A DNA stretch of 64,000 bases from the NCBI GenBank assembly GCA_905188025.1, contig CAJJKI010000002.1, forward strand, positions 1 to 64,000, in the 5' to 3' direction. Source of the DNA: an uncultured Eubacteriales bacterium (lineage in GTDB: Bacteria; Bacillota_I; Bacilli_A; RF39; UBA660). This document shows, piece after piece, positions 26,084-33,577 of this stretch (within the stretch, counting starts at the first letter, position 1; each line of letters starts with the position of its first letter). The position numbers and the translations under genes are program-made. Under the pieces are notes generated by a model. That model searched no databases and was not told where the DNA came from. It saw nothing but the letters and a program-made list of their open reading frames with translations.

Positions 26084-26092
26084 TGATAGAAT
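26084..26092 (+). promoter_or_regulatory. extended -10 element upstream of mscL
   Basis: TGATAGAAT at 26084-26092, 21 bp before mscL. No good -35 is found at normal spacing. It is identical to the -10 regions at 3165-3173 and 22209-22217. Confidence 0.45.
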
Positions 26093-26113
26093 AAGGATAT
26101 AGGAGGAATTGTT

Positions 26114-26527
26114 ATGGAAAGGAAGAAGATTAATTTAGATAAAGAAAAGAAGGTAGTTGGAGAATTCAAGGAATTTATTTCTAAGGGGAATATTGTTGAT
26201 ATGGCAGTAGGTGTTATTATTGGTTCTGCTTTTGGAAAGATAGTATCATCACTTGTTAATGATATATTTATGCCTCTTATTGGAATAATTATTGGAGGAT
26301 TAGATTTCTCTAAGTTAACTTTAACTGTAGGGGAAGCGGTTATTGCTTATGGAACTTTTATTCAAAATATAGTAGATTTCTTAATTATCGCTTTATGTAT
26401 ATTTATGATGATTAAGGTATTAGCTAAGTTTAAGAAGAAAGAAGAAGTAAAACCAGAACCAGTTAAGGAAAGCGAAGAGGTAGTTTTACTTAGAGAAATT
26501 AGAGATTTGCTTAAAGAAAATAAGTAA
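26114..26527 (+). CDS. mscL: large-conductance mechanosensitive channel MscL
   Basis: This 137-residue protein has the MscL N-terminal helix and TM1 signature [20 protein letters not shown], a second membrane helix ([16 protein letters not shown]) and a charged C-terminal helix. It forms the pressure-release channel that opens under hypo-osmotic shock. The N-terminal tail is somewhat longer than in E. coli MscL. AGGAGG precedes ATG 26114. It is transcribed alone. Confidence 0.95.
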   Translation: MERKKINLDKEKKVVGEFKEFISKGNIVDMAVGVIIGSAFGKIVSSLVNDIFMPLIGIIIGGLDFSKLTLTVGEAVIAYGTFIQNIVDFLIIALCIFMMIKVLAKFKKKEEVKPEPVKESEEVVLLREIRDLLKENK

Positions 26528-26549
26528 TTTTAAAAATTAAATAAAATAA

Positions 26550-26622
26550 AAAAAGTAGATATATTTTGATATGCCATTTAGTACTGAAGTTAGTGTGGCA
26601 TGTTTGGTGCTATCTGCTTTTT
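26550..26622. terminator. long branched bidirectional terminator
   Basis: The outer stem pairs AAAAAGTAGATA (26550-26561) with TATCTGCTTTTT (26611-26622) with one G-U. An inner stem ATGCCA/TGGCAT (26571-26576 and 26596-26601) holds a 19-nt loop. It lies between the convergent mscL and maf genes. Confidence 0.65.
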
Positions 26623-26629
26623 TAATGAT

Positions 26630-27214
26630 TTATTTTTCTAAATCTTTTAAGTGAATGCCCCAATTTGAAAGGTGTTCATATATTTTTTCTACTGGGACTC
26701 CTAGAATGTTATAGTAACTGCCATTTATGTTCTTTATAAAATTTGAAACGAATGACTCTATGACAAAACCAGAAACATACATTATATTAGGCTCATTCTT
26801 GATATAGTAATCAATGTCTTCATCACTTATATTAGTGAGAGTAACTTTTGTTTCTTGATAGTCTTGAATTATTTCATTTGTGTATTTGTTTATTAGAGTA
26901 ATTCCAGTAATTACAGAAGTTGTGTTGTTGGAGCAAAGTACTAGATTCTCTCTAGCTTCTTCGATAGATTTAGGTTTTTCTAAAATTTTTCCATTAGCAT
27001 ATACAATAGTATCAATACCTAAAATGATACATTTATCTACTTTATCTTCAATACTTTTAGCTTTTCCATATGATAGGTCTTTTACATATTGATAAACATT
27101 ATCTTGGTGAGGAGAAAATTCTTCAAAAGTACTTTCAATTTGACTATGAGTTAGGCCTGCTGTATCTAATAATTCATTTTTAAATTTTGAAGTGCTTGCT
27201 AAGATTAGTTTCAT
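26630..27214 (-). CDS. maf: Maf-like nucleotide pyrophosphatase
   Basis: This 194-residue protein begins with KLILASTSKFKNELL, the Maf signature for the phosphate-binding start. The conserved acidic segments GIDTIVYANGKILEKP and YYIKNEPNIMYVSG follow, and it ends with an NILGVPVEKI segment. Maf proteins hydrolyse non-canonical or modified NTPs (dTTP/UTP, or m7GTP subgroup). AAAGGAAG precedes the start on the minus strand. It is divergent from the ABC-importer operon. Confidence 0.9.
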   Translation of the reverse strand: MKLILASTSKFKNELLDTAGLTHSQIESTFEEFSPHQDNVYQYVKDLSYGKAKSIEDKVDKCIILGIDTIVYANGKILEKPKSIEEARENLVLCSNNTTSVITGITLINKYTNEIIQDYQETKVTLTNISDEDIDYYIKNEPNIMYVSGFVIESFVSNFIKNINGSYYNILGVPVEKIYEHLSNWGIHLKDLEK

Positions 27215-27398
27215 TTTTCTATACTTCCTTTCTTTTTGTGATATATATTATGGTCTTTTCTATAAATATTTTATCATATTAATTATATTTTGTATTATAA
27301 ATGTTTTAATGATTTTTTTGATAAGTATTTTTGGTATAGGCAATAGAACTTTCATTATAGATGTTTTAGAATATACTAAAATGAAAATGGAGGTTATA

Positions 27399-28400
27399 AT
27401 GAAAAGAAAAATAGTTGGTTTGATATCGATACTGGTGGTGATTGTTTTAGCAACTTTGGCACTTATAAGAATTAAGGAGGAAGAGACTGGTCTTAAGAAA
27501 GTGACAGTAGCTGAGGTTACACATAGTGTATTTTATGCTCCACAATATGTAGCTCATGGTCTTGGATTCTTTGAAGAAGAGGGTTTAGATGTGGAATTAG
27601 TTTTGACTAGTGGTGCTGATAATGTAATGGCGGCAGTTTTATCAGGGGATGCACAAATAGGATTTTCAGGATCAGAAGCTACAATATATGTATATAATGG
27701 TGGAGAAAAAGATTATGTAATGACATTTGCAGGGCTTACACAAAAAGATGGATCATTCTTAGTTTCAAGAGAGAAGTATGATAACTTTAAACTAGAAGAT
27801 TTAAAGGGTAAGAATGTTTTGGGAGGTCGTGTAGGTGGTATGCCTGAGATGACTTTTGAATGGGCTCTTCGTAAAAATGGTATTGATCCTAAGAAAGACT
27901 TATATATTGATACTTCAGTAGCATTTCCTGCAATGGAAGGAGCATTTATAGGTGGTAATGGAGACTTTGTTACTTTGTTTGAACCTAATGCTACTTCGGT
28001 AGAGAAAAATGGGTATGGATATGTAGTGGCTTATGTAGGTGACTTGGGAGGAATAGTACCATATACTGCTTATAATGCTAGAAAGAGTTATATTGAAAAT
28101 AATCCTGATGTGATTGAAAAGTTTACTAGAGCAGTTAATAAAGGACTACAATATGTAGATAGTCATAGTGCTCGTGAAATAGCAGAAGTAGTAGTTAAAT
28201 ATTTTCCTGATACAAGTTTAAGTGATATGGAAACTATTATTAATAGATATAAAGAGGGAGAAGCTTGGAAGAAGAATATTACGATTAATGAGGAGGAATG
28301 GAATCATATTCAGGAAATAATTGAAGCATCAGGGGAACTTCAAGATAAAGTAGATTATAAAGTATTAATATATGATAAGTACTTTAAAGATTATGAATGA
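27399..28400 (+). CDS. ABC importer substrate-binding protein (NMT1/SsuA-like)
   Basis: This 333-residue protein has an N-terminal hydrophobic anchor (about residues 5-21) without a lipobox Cys. A periplasmic-binding-type domain follows: VFYAPQYVAHGLGFFEEEGL, shortened to the pattern APQYVA..LGFFEEEGL, and AQIGFSGSE. This fits the NMT1/THI5/SsuA group, which binds thiamine precursors, sulfonates, nitrate or similar ligands. The ligand cannot be assigned. ATG 27399 follows GGAGG; the long in-frame extension upstream is hydrophobic junk without a ribosome site. It overlaps the ATPase gene by 8 bp. Confidence 0.82.
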   Translation: MKRKIVGLISILVVIVLATLALIRIKEEETGLKKVTVAEVTHSVFYAPQYVAHGLGFFEEEGLDVELVLTSGADNVMAAVLSGDAQIGFSGSEATIYVYNGGEKDYVMTFAGLTQKDGSFLVSREKYDNFKLEDLKGKNVLGGRVGGMPEMTFEWALRKNGIDPKKDLYIDTSVAFPAMEGAFIGGNGDFVTLFEPNATSVEKNGYGYVVAYVGDLGGIVPYTAYNARKSYIENNPDVIEKFTRAVNKGLQYVDSHSAREIAEVVVKYFPDTSLSDMETIINRYKEGEAWKKNITINEEEWNHIQEIIEASGELQDKVDYKVLIYDKYFKDYE

Positions 28401-28878
28401 GATAATTGAACTTAAAGGAATAAATAAGAAGTATTATGATAAGAAAAGAGAATTAACTGCTATAGAAGATATATCTTTTAAAGTTTATGAGGGGGAATAT
28501 TTAGCAATAGTGGGTCCTAGTGGTTGTGGAAAGAGTACTTTACTTAATATTATTGGAAATATAGATGATAAGAGTGGGGGAGAAATACTTGTTGATAAGA
28601 ATGTTAAGATAGGTTATATGCTTCAAGAGGATTCATTATTTCCTTGGTTAACAATACTTGATAATTGTTTGATAGGATTAAAAATATGTGGAGAGATTGA
28701 TGATGAGAGAGTTTTGTATGTAAAGAAACTTTTAGAAGATTACGGACTTAAGGAATTTATGAATCATTATCCGACTAGTTTATCAGGGGGTATGAGACAG
28801 AGAGTTGCTTTAATTAGGACACTAGCAATGAAGCCGGATATATTGCTTTTGGATGAGCCGTTTGCTTCATATTGTTAG
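28393..28878 (+). pseudogene. ABC importer ATPase, cut off by prophage insertion
   Basis: The first 157 or so residues are a normal SsuB/TauB-type ATPase: Walker A GPSGCGKST, Q-loop LQEDSLFPW, signature LSGGMRQR and Walker B LLLDEPF. The frame then ends in ASYC and a stop where prophage sequence begins, so the D-loop, switch His and C-terminus are lost. The permease expected in this operon is also missing and should lie beyond the prophage. ATG 28393 is preferred over 28372. The protein as encoded should not hydrolyse ATP productively. Confidence 0.85.
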
Positions 28879-28895
28879 TATTCATATAATTAAAT
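28855..28895. other. probable attL junction of the prophage
   Basis: Homology to the ABC ATPase breaks between Walker B (ending about 28863) and the new stop (28878). The serine integrase gene begins 17 bp further on, the normal arrangement at a phage left end. Serine integrases leave only a very short common core, so the exact crossover cannot be set without attR. Confidence 0.6.
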
Positions 28896-30298
28896 TATTT
28901 TTTTAGATGAATGTTATATTTGTTTTCTGGTGTTATTTCTATATAATCAATAATTTTTTTCCAAAATAAATTTTTATTTTCATTGGTTAAATTTTCATAT
29001 AATTTCATTGTATTTTTGTTAAATAACTTTTCAATGCTTTTAATGTTGTTATTGTTATTACTTTGTTCAATTAATTCTTCGTTTGCCAGTGTTAACTGTT
29101 TATGTATTTTATCAAATTCTAGATTGTATTTTTCTTTGTCAATTTTGCCATCCAAATATATGTCAGTTAGCCTTTCTAATCTTTGTTTTAATTTTTCTTT
29201 ATTAATTTTTGGAGTTTTTTCTTGTCTGTTGCTTATTTTTTTAGTTTCAATTATATATTCGTTAATTGCGCTTTTGATGTTTTCGATTAAATATGTTTCA
29301 ACTGTTTTCTCAACAGGTCGCTTGTTGTAAGTGCAATTTCCTTGATAATGATAATTGCAGCGATAACTAGGGTATTTAAAACAAACTTTGTTCCCGTGTG
29401 ATTTTGTTGTTTTAGAAGTAAAGCCTGCTAATTTTCTATGACATGTTGGACATTTTAACAGTCCACTAAAAATATACTCATGTCGTTTATTCATTTTGTT
29501 ATTTCTTTTTATCATTGATTGTACTTCATCAAATTGTTCTTTTGTTATGTATGCTGGGCAATAATTATCATTTTCTCTATAATGGCCATAATATTTTTCG
29601 TTCATTAAATAATGTCTCATACTATCATAACAAATATTTAAATTATATTTTTTATTTATATATATAAGAGTTTTTCTAATGCTTCCTGTGTTTAAAATAC
29701 TTTTCCACATATCTTCAGTGATTTCTTCTGTTTCAGTATCTTTGATCATTCTTTTATTTTTTTCTGTACCACTGGAAGTATAGCCTAATGGCATTCCTTG
29801 TTTACCTACAATAATATTTCCATTTTTGATCATTCTATCAAAGTTAAATTTTATTCTGTCGGAAGTTTGATCAGATTCATTTTGCGCAATTGAAAGTTTG
29901 ATATTTAAATGTAGTCTACCATTTGAAGTAGTGGTATTGTATTCTTCATCAGAACATTCCCAGTCGACTTTATTTGCTTCTAATGTTTCTTGTACTTTGT
30001 AGTAATCTGCAATATTTCTAAACCAACGATCAAGCCTCCATATTATTATTCTGTTAAATTTTTTTTGTTTGGCATCTTCAATTAGTCTTAATAGTTCAGT
30101 TCTATTTTTTAACTTTGTTCTTGCAGTTTTACCTTCATCAATATATATGTCAGTTATCATATAGTTTTGTTCTTTACAATATTCTATTAATCTTTGTTTT
30201 TGTGAAGATAATGAATATCCATGCTTTGCTTGTTCTTCTGTAGATACTCTTATATATAAGGCAGCTTTTATTATTTCATTAATTTCATTTTTTTTCAT
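28895..30298 (-). CDS. int: large serine recombinase (phage integrase)
   Basis: This 467-residue protein has an N-terminal resolvase domain with catalytic Ser19 in YIRVSTEEQ and the IIIWRLDRWFRN Arg-rich helix. A recombinase domain (about residues 165-270) and a zinc-ribbon CPTCHRKL with later Cys pairs (about 285-335) follow, then a C-terminal coiled coil. Such enzymes catalyse attP x attB integration. It lies directly next to the disrupted ABC ATPase gene, as expected of the integrase that made the insertion. Its promoter is the palindromic site at 30328-30363. Confidence 0.95.
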   Translation of the reverse strand: MKKNEINEIIKAALYIRVSTEEQAKHGYSLSSQKQRLIEYCKEQNYMITDIYIDEGKTARTKLKNRTELLRLIEDAKQKKFNRIIIWRLDRWFRNIADYYKVQETLEANKVDWECSDEEYNTTTSNGRLHLNIKLSIAQNESDQTSDRIKFNFDRMIKNGNIIVGKQGMPLGYTSSGTEKNKRMIKDTETEEITEDMWKSILNTGSIRKTLIYINKKYNLNICYDSMRHYLMNEKYYGHYRENDNYCPAYITKEQFDEVQSMIKRNNKMNKRHEYIFSGLLKCPTCHRKLAGFTSKTTKSHGNKVCFKYPSYRCNYHYQGNCTYNKRPVEKTVETYLIENIKSAINEYIIETKKISNRQEKTPKINKEKLKQRLERLTDIYLDGKIDKEKYNLEFDKIHKQLTLANEELIEQSNNNNNIKSIEKLFNKNTMKLYENLTNENKNLFWKKIIDYIEITPENKYNIHLKK

Positions 30299-30327
30299 TA
30301 TAGCACTTTCTTTCTAATTAAATTTAT

Positions 30328-30363
30328 GCTATAATTGTATATGAAAAGACTTACAATTATAGC
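30328..30363. promoter_or_regulatory. palindromic divergent promoter site upstream of the integrase
   Basis: Perfect 12-bp arms GCTATAATTGTA/TACAATTATAGC flank a 12-nt spacer, and each arm contains TATAAT in outward orientation. The minus-strand -10 (30356-30361) would start the integrase transcript near 30349. The plus-strand -10 (30330-30335) is preceded by TGC, an extended -10, and would start an RNA near 30342. Confidence 0.55.
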
Positions 30364-30434
30364 TATGTTTCGTTGTTAGATTGTTGTTTTTTCATCGGCT
30401 AGATACTGTTCCAGCAGTTCTAGTCTTTTTTTAA
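30342..30434 (+). ncRNA. candidate small RNA divergent to the integrase
   Basis: An extended -10 (TGCTATAAT, 30327-30335) and a strong intrinsic terminator define a transcript of about 90 nt. The terminator stem CTAGATACTG/CAGTTCTAG (30400-30423) is followed by TCTTTTTTT. The only reading frame in it is 12 codons from 30341. Its 3' end overlaps the end of the 30420 gene on the opposite strand. This is a prediction with no homologue recognised. Confidence 0.35.
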
Positions 30435-30749
30435 CGTATTAATGATGTTAGGAATTTTTTCGATAATTTTGTTTACCTTTTTGCTAAATCTGTTTTCCAT
30501 ATAATTAATACCATCTTTTGTTAATTCAAAGTCATCGGTGATATATAATTTAATAAAATTGTTTTCTTTTAATTCTTCTAGTGCGAAGTAAATATCATCT
30601 TCATCTTCATTTGATATTTCAAGCAATCTTTTTACTGAAAACTCTAATGCATTTGATTTTGAAATTCCTTTTTTAATTTTGTTTGTATATTCTTTATATA
30701 TTAATGTAAAAATAAAATAAGCATCATTTGTTAGTGTTCCATCATTCAT
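30420..30749 (-). CDS. hypothetical phage protein, 109 aa (possible frameshift extension)
   Basis: This 109-residue helical protein resembles a small winged-helix-like protein: a central HTH-like segment LEISNEDEDDIYFALEEL, then KLYITDDFELTKDG. No family is certain. It ends in a run of seven A (minus strand) followed closely by a stem-loop. In the -1 frame 16 more residues (RLELLEQYLADEKTTI) are open after that run. AAAGAAGG precedes the start at 30749. It lies between the CI repressor cluster and the integrase. Confidence 0.6.
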   Translation of the reverse strand: MNDGTLTNDAYFIFTLIYKEYTNKIKKGISKSNALEFSVKRLLEISNEDEDDIYFALEELKENNFIKLYITDDFELTKDGINYMENRFSKKVNKIIEKIPNIINTLKKD

Positions 30750-30772
30750 AATTTTACCTTCTTTCTACATAA

Positions 30773-31000
30773 TTAACATTCATTTTTGCAAATACATTCT
30801 ATTTCATCAAATAATTCTTCACTATCTAGGTTATTATCATAGGTAAAGTTAGTTATATATATCTGCTTTCCGCATATCATATGTGGATCTGAATCAATTT
30901 TATACATATTTTCGTTATTGTCTTTTTCTACGTTATAAAAATAGACAATAAATAAGATTATAATAATTCCTATAATTATTTTATCAATTTTGTTATTCAT
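30773..31000 (-). CDS. small membrane-anchored protein, 75 aa
   Basis: One N-terminal membrane helix (about residues 8-22, rich in Ile) is followed by a short domain with four Cys (MICG, ECICKNEC), probably outside the cell. AGGAGAA precedes the start. Single-helix exported proteins in the lysogeny region are often superinfection-exclusion factors; that role here is inference. Confidence 0.5.
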   Translation of the reverse strand: MNNKIDKIIIGIIIILFIVYFYNVEKDNNENMYKIDSDPHMICGKQIYITNFTYDNNLDSEELFDEIECICKNEC

Positions 31001-31049
31001 ATATTCTCCTAATGTTTTATATAAAAATATCTATATAATATATATTTTA

Positions 31050-31529
31050 TTATTTTATTCTATAAGCATTTTTTAATATTGTATCAAATTCTCTATATAT
31101 ATCGAGCAGTAATAGAGTGTCGACTTCTTCTTCTCCAAAATTAATTGCCATAACTAAATAGTTGATAGAAATAAATTCTTCCCTTTGTTCTTTTGGAGGT
31201 GTAGATAATATGTTTTTAATTTCCATATATATATTAAAAGTTTGGTCGAAACTTACATTTTCTAGATGAGATGTTAATTCAGATATTAAACAAACAATTA
31301 TTTTAAAGCATTCATCCTCTGAATAATTATAGTATTTTCTTAATACTAATTCAAAAAAGAAATAACAATATAGAGAAGTAATTGAGCAAAACAGAGGTTC
31401 GTGAGTGGAAATTTTTAATGAATAACCATAATTAGAAATTATTCTATTTAGTTTTTCTGTGATAATTAAAGAATTATCATATATATTATTACAAATGGCA
31501 ACGAAATCATTCTTTTTTTTAAAAAGCAT
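31050..31529 (-). CDS. hypothetical protein, 159 aa, lysogeny region
   Basis: Soluble helical protein of 159 residues with scattered Cys and no recognised motif. GAAGGAG precedes the ATG at 31529. It lies 19 bp after the CI-like repressor gene and is expressed from the same direction, so it is likely made in the lysogen. No function proposed. Confidence 0.55.
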   Translation of the reverse strand: MLFKKKNDFVAICNNIYDNSLIITEKLNRIISNYGYSLKISTHEPLFCSITSLYCYFFFELVLRKYYNYSEDECFKIIVCLISELTSHLENVSFDQTFNIYMEIKNILSTPPKEQREEFISINYLVMAINFGEEEVDTLLLLDIYREFDTILKNAYRIK

Positions 31530-31548
31530 AATTCGACACTCCTTCTTT

Positions 31549-31920
31549 TTATTTATCTTTCTTTATTATAAAATCTTTATTTGCTATAGCAAAATCAATT
31601 AATTTTTTTGCATCTTCTTCTGTTATGTTTTCATCTGTTAAACCTTTATTCTTTAACATTTGTTTATAATTTTCGCTGATTTCTTCGTTAGGAGGATTGT
31701 TTGTGCTGTTAAATTTTAAGTCTTTACCAATTAAATCTGGAAGAGGTATATTTAATATTTTTGATACATCTATTGCATTATCTAAGTTTGGTGTTCTATT
31801 ATCATCTTCCCATCTTGCAATAGTTGTTTGATTGACACCAATCATATCTGCAAGTTTATTTTGTGATAAGTTTCTTTTTTCTCTTAAGTATTTTAGGTTT
31901 TTTGAGAAATAATTACTCAT
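31549..31920 (-). CDS. CI-like XRE-family repressor
   Basis: This 123-residue protein has an N-terminal XRE helix-turn-helix (about residues 8-60, with LREKRNLSQNKLADMIGVNQ and TIARWE). A C-terminal part of about 60 residues has no peptidase S24 domain. Without an autoproteolysis domain, induction must differ from lambda CI. It is transcribed leftward from the promoter at 31944-31972 and is divergent from the Cro-like gene across a shared operator region. Confidence 0.85.
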   Translation of the reverse strand: MSNYFSKNLKYLREKRNLSQNKLADMIGVNQTTIARWEDDNRTPNLDNAIDVSKILNIPLPDLIGKDLKFNSTNNPPNEEISENYKQMLKNKGLTDENITEEDAKKLIDFAIANKDFIIKKDK

Positions 31921-31943
31921 ATGATATTCCTCCTTTCATTAAA

Positions 31944-31972
31944 ATTATAATATAAAAAACGAAAAAAATCAA
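31944..31972 (-). promoter_or_regulatory. repressor-maintenance promoter (CI direction)
   Basis: On the minus strand, TTGATT (31972-31967), a 17-bp spacer and a perfect TATAAT (31949-31944), 24 bp before the CI-like start. It is followed by a strong GGAGG site. Confidence 0.75.
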
Positions 31973-31980
31973 TAATTTTT

Positions 31981-32031
31981 ATGACAAATTGCAGAAAAGC
32001 ACTTGACTTCTGCTTTTTGTCATAGTATAAT
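31981..32031 (+). promoter_or_regulatory. early rightward promoter with inverted operator half-sites
   Basis: TTGACT (32003-32008), a 17-bp spacer and a perfect TATAAT (32026-32031) drive the Cro-like gene. Two inverted 16-bp sites matching ATGACAAANNGCAGAA lie at 31981-31996 and (reverse) 32008-32023, the second between -35 and -10. They are the likely repressor operators. Confidence 0.8.
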
Positions 32032-32053
32032 TTGTTTTGTAAGGAGGTAAATA

Positions 32054-32302
32054 ATGCACACAGAGATAAATATAAAAACTGCTGCTAGTTTAAGAGGACT
32101 AAGAGCAGAAAAAAATATGACCATTGAAGATGTGGCAAGCAAGACTGGAATAAATAAGGATACTATAAGTAGGTATGAAAATAGCAATGTCTCAATGCAA
32201 TTATATATACTTGATAAATTAGTAGACTGTTATGGAGTAAGTTTAGATATTTTTTTTAAAAGTATTTATGACAAAATGCAGAATAAAGAAAAAGAAGAAT
32301 AA
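32054..32302 (+). CDS. Cro-like XRE-family regulator
   Basis: This 82-residue protein is almost entirely one XRE helix-turn-helix domain (LRGLRAEKNMTIEDVASKTG, then INKDTISRYE). It is divergent from the CI-like gene and is the first rightward early gene, so it should act as the lytic regulator. AAGGAGG precedes ATG 32054. Its 3' end carries another operator-like 16-mer. Confidence 0.82.
   Translation: MHTEINIKTAASLRGLRAEKNMTIEDVASKTGINKDTISRYENSNVSMQLYILDKLVDCYGVSLDIFFKSIYDKMQNKEKEE
32268..32283 (+). promoter_or_regulatory. third operator-like 16-mer inside the cro-like gene
   Basis: ATGACAAAATGCAGAA at 32268-32283 fits the consensus of the two intergenic half-sites (ATGACAAANNGCAGAA) and lies in the last codons of the Cro-like gene. 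Confidence 0.5.
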
Positions 32303-32375
32303 TTGATAGCTACTGGAATAGTTATTAATTTAAGACAAACTATCAAATCATATATTTTATTAAGGAGATTGATAT

Positions 32376-32510
32376 ATGAGTAAAGAACAATCTAACAACG
32401 AATTAAATGATTATATTAAAAACAATATAAAAGAAATAATTGATTATTTAATTAAATTAAATTGTAATCAAGAAAATGTTCAAATTGATTATACATTAAA
32501 AAAGAGATGA
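32376..32510 (+). CDS. small early phage protein, 44 aa
   Basis: A 44-codon gene with AAGGAG six bases before ATG 32376. The product is a charged helix rich in Asn, Lys and Ile, without a membrane segment. An inverted repeat AAAGAGAT/ATCTCTTT overlaps its stop. No function is recognised. Confidence 0.45.
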   Translation: MSKEQSNNELNDYIKNNIKEIIDYLIKLNCNQENVQIDYTLKKR

Positions 32511-32556
32511 AAATCTCTTTAAAAACAAGGACAAGCTTTAAGAAGGGGATGATAAT

Positions 32557-32697
32557 ATGAAATTTATTAAAAAAAATAAAGCGGTTTTATTACTTTATTT
32601 GGTAATTGTAGTAGGAACATTAATGATAAGCTACAATAACAAGCAATATGAAAAAAGTATATCTGCTGGTATTGAGATCACAGATATACAAAAATAA
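32557..32697 (+). CDS. small single-pass membrane protein, 46 aa
   Basis: A 46-codon gene with AAGGGGATG upstream of ATG 32557. One membrane helix spans about residues 9-25 (AVLLLYLVIVVGTLMIS), after a Lys-rich cytoplasmic start. It is in the early rightward region. Function unknown. Confidence 0.45.
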   Translation: MKFIKKNKAVLLLYLVIVVGTLMISYNNKQYEKSISAGIEITDIQK

Positions 32698-32794
32698 AAA
32701 GTACACCAATACTTTTTACATACTTAATTTTAGCAAAATAGTATGTTTTTGTCAAGGGTTTGGGTTGATAAGAAATGTAAGATAGGAGGACAAA

Positions 32795-33577
32795 GTGAAT
32801 GGATATATAAAATCATTTAGAAAAACAGAAGATAATCCTATCGTATGTAAAGATAACGATTATTTTAGAGTATGGTATTACCTATTACATAATGCAACAC
32901 ATACAGAGTGTGAAATATTGTTCGACGGGAAGAAAATTGTTTTAAAAAAAGGTCAATTAATTACAGGACGAAAAATGATATCGAACAAATGTAACATTTC
33001 TGAAAGCAAAGTAGAAAGAATTTTAAAAGTATTCAAAAACGAACATCAAATTGAACAACAAACTTCAAGCAAAAAACGTTTGATTACAATACTTAACTGG
33101 TATCAATATCAACAAAATGAACAACAAAATGGACAACAAGTGAACAACAAGTGGACAACAAGTGAACAACAAGTGGACACAAACAAGAATGTAAAGAATG
33201 TAAGAAATAATAATAATAGTAGTAGTAGTAATATATACGACTTTGTCGAACAAAATTTAGGAAGAACATTATCTTCTATTGAGTATGAGGAACTTAGCAC
33301 TTGGAATGATAATGAATTGACTAGGTATGCTATTAAAAAAGCATTTAGTAATGGGAAATATACATTAGGTTATGTCAAAGGAATTTTGAACAACTACAGA
33401 AAGAACAATATCACTACAATACAACAAGCCCAAGCAGAAGAAGAAAAATTTAAGTCAAAAAGAGATAATATTAAAATTACAAAAAAAGTAAGTAGTAAAG
33501 GAAGTTCTTGGGAACTTCTTGAAAAGTGGAAAAAGGAATGTGAAAACGAAGAAAATGAAAAGGATAGAAGTGATTAA
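32795..33577 (+). CDS. DnaD-like phage replication initiator
   Basis: This 260-residue protein has an N-terminal winged-helix part (to about residue 105; RKMISNKCNISESKVERIL, then SSKKRLITILNWYQYQ). A Gln/Asn-rich linker encoded by short tandem repeats follows. The DnaD-type C-terminal helical domain is next (about 150-205, with ALGYVKGILNNY-like TLGYVKGILNNYRKN). Such proteins bind the phage origin and recruit helicase. The GTG start has ATAGGAGG upstream and no in-frame ATG is near. The repeats are probable origin iterons. Confidence 0.82.
   Translation: MNGYIKSFRKTEDNPIVCKDNDYFRVWYYLLHNATHTECEILFDGKKIVLKKGQLITGRKMISNKCNISESKVERILKVFKNEHQIEQQTSSKKRLITILNWYQYQQNEQQNGQQVNNKWTTSEQQVDTNKNVKNVRNNNNSSSSNIYDFVEQNLGRTLSSIEYEELSTWNDNELTRYAIKKAFSNGKYTLGYVKGILNNYRKNNITTIQQAQAEEEKFKSKRDNIKITKKVSSKGSSWELLEKWKKECENEENEKDRSD
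33108..33180 (+). repeat. 11-bp iterons inside the initiator gene (candidate phage origin)
   Basis: Four consecutive 11-bp copies alternate GGACAACAAGT and GAACAACAAGT at 33131-33174, with partial or variant copies on both sides (about 33108-33130 and 33175-33180). Since 11 is not a multiple of 3, the repeat is kept at the DNA level rather than the protein level. Iterons inside the initiator gene are typical of lambda O-like origins. Confidence 0.7.

Noticed and set aside
1..28878. Mycoplasma-type genetic code (UGA = Trp)
   Set aside because: UGA ends many well-supported genes (for example 28400) and Trp is coded by UGG.
32501..32520. Inverted repeat AAAGAGAT/ATCTCTTT as a terminator after the 44-aa gene
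   Set aside because: No T-run follows on the + strand, and genes downstream need the same transcript; kept only as a remark in the gene entry.
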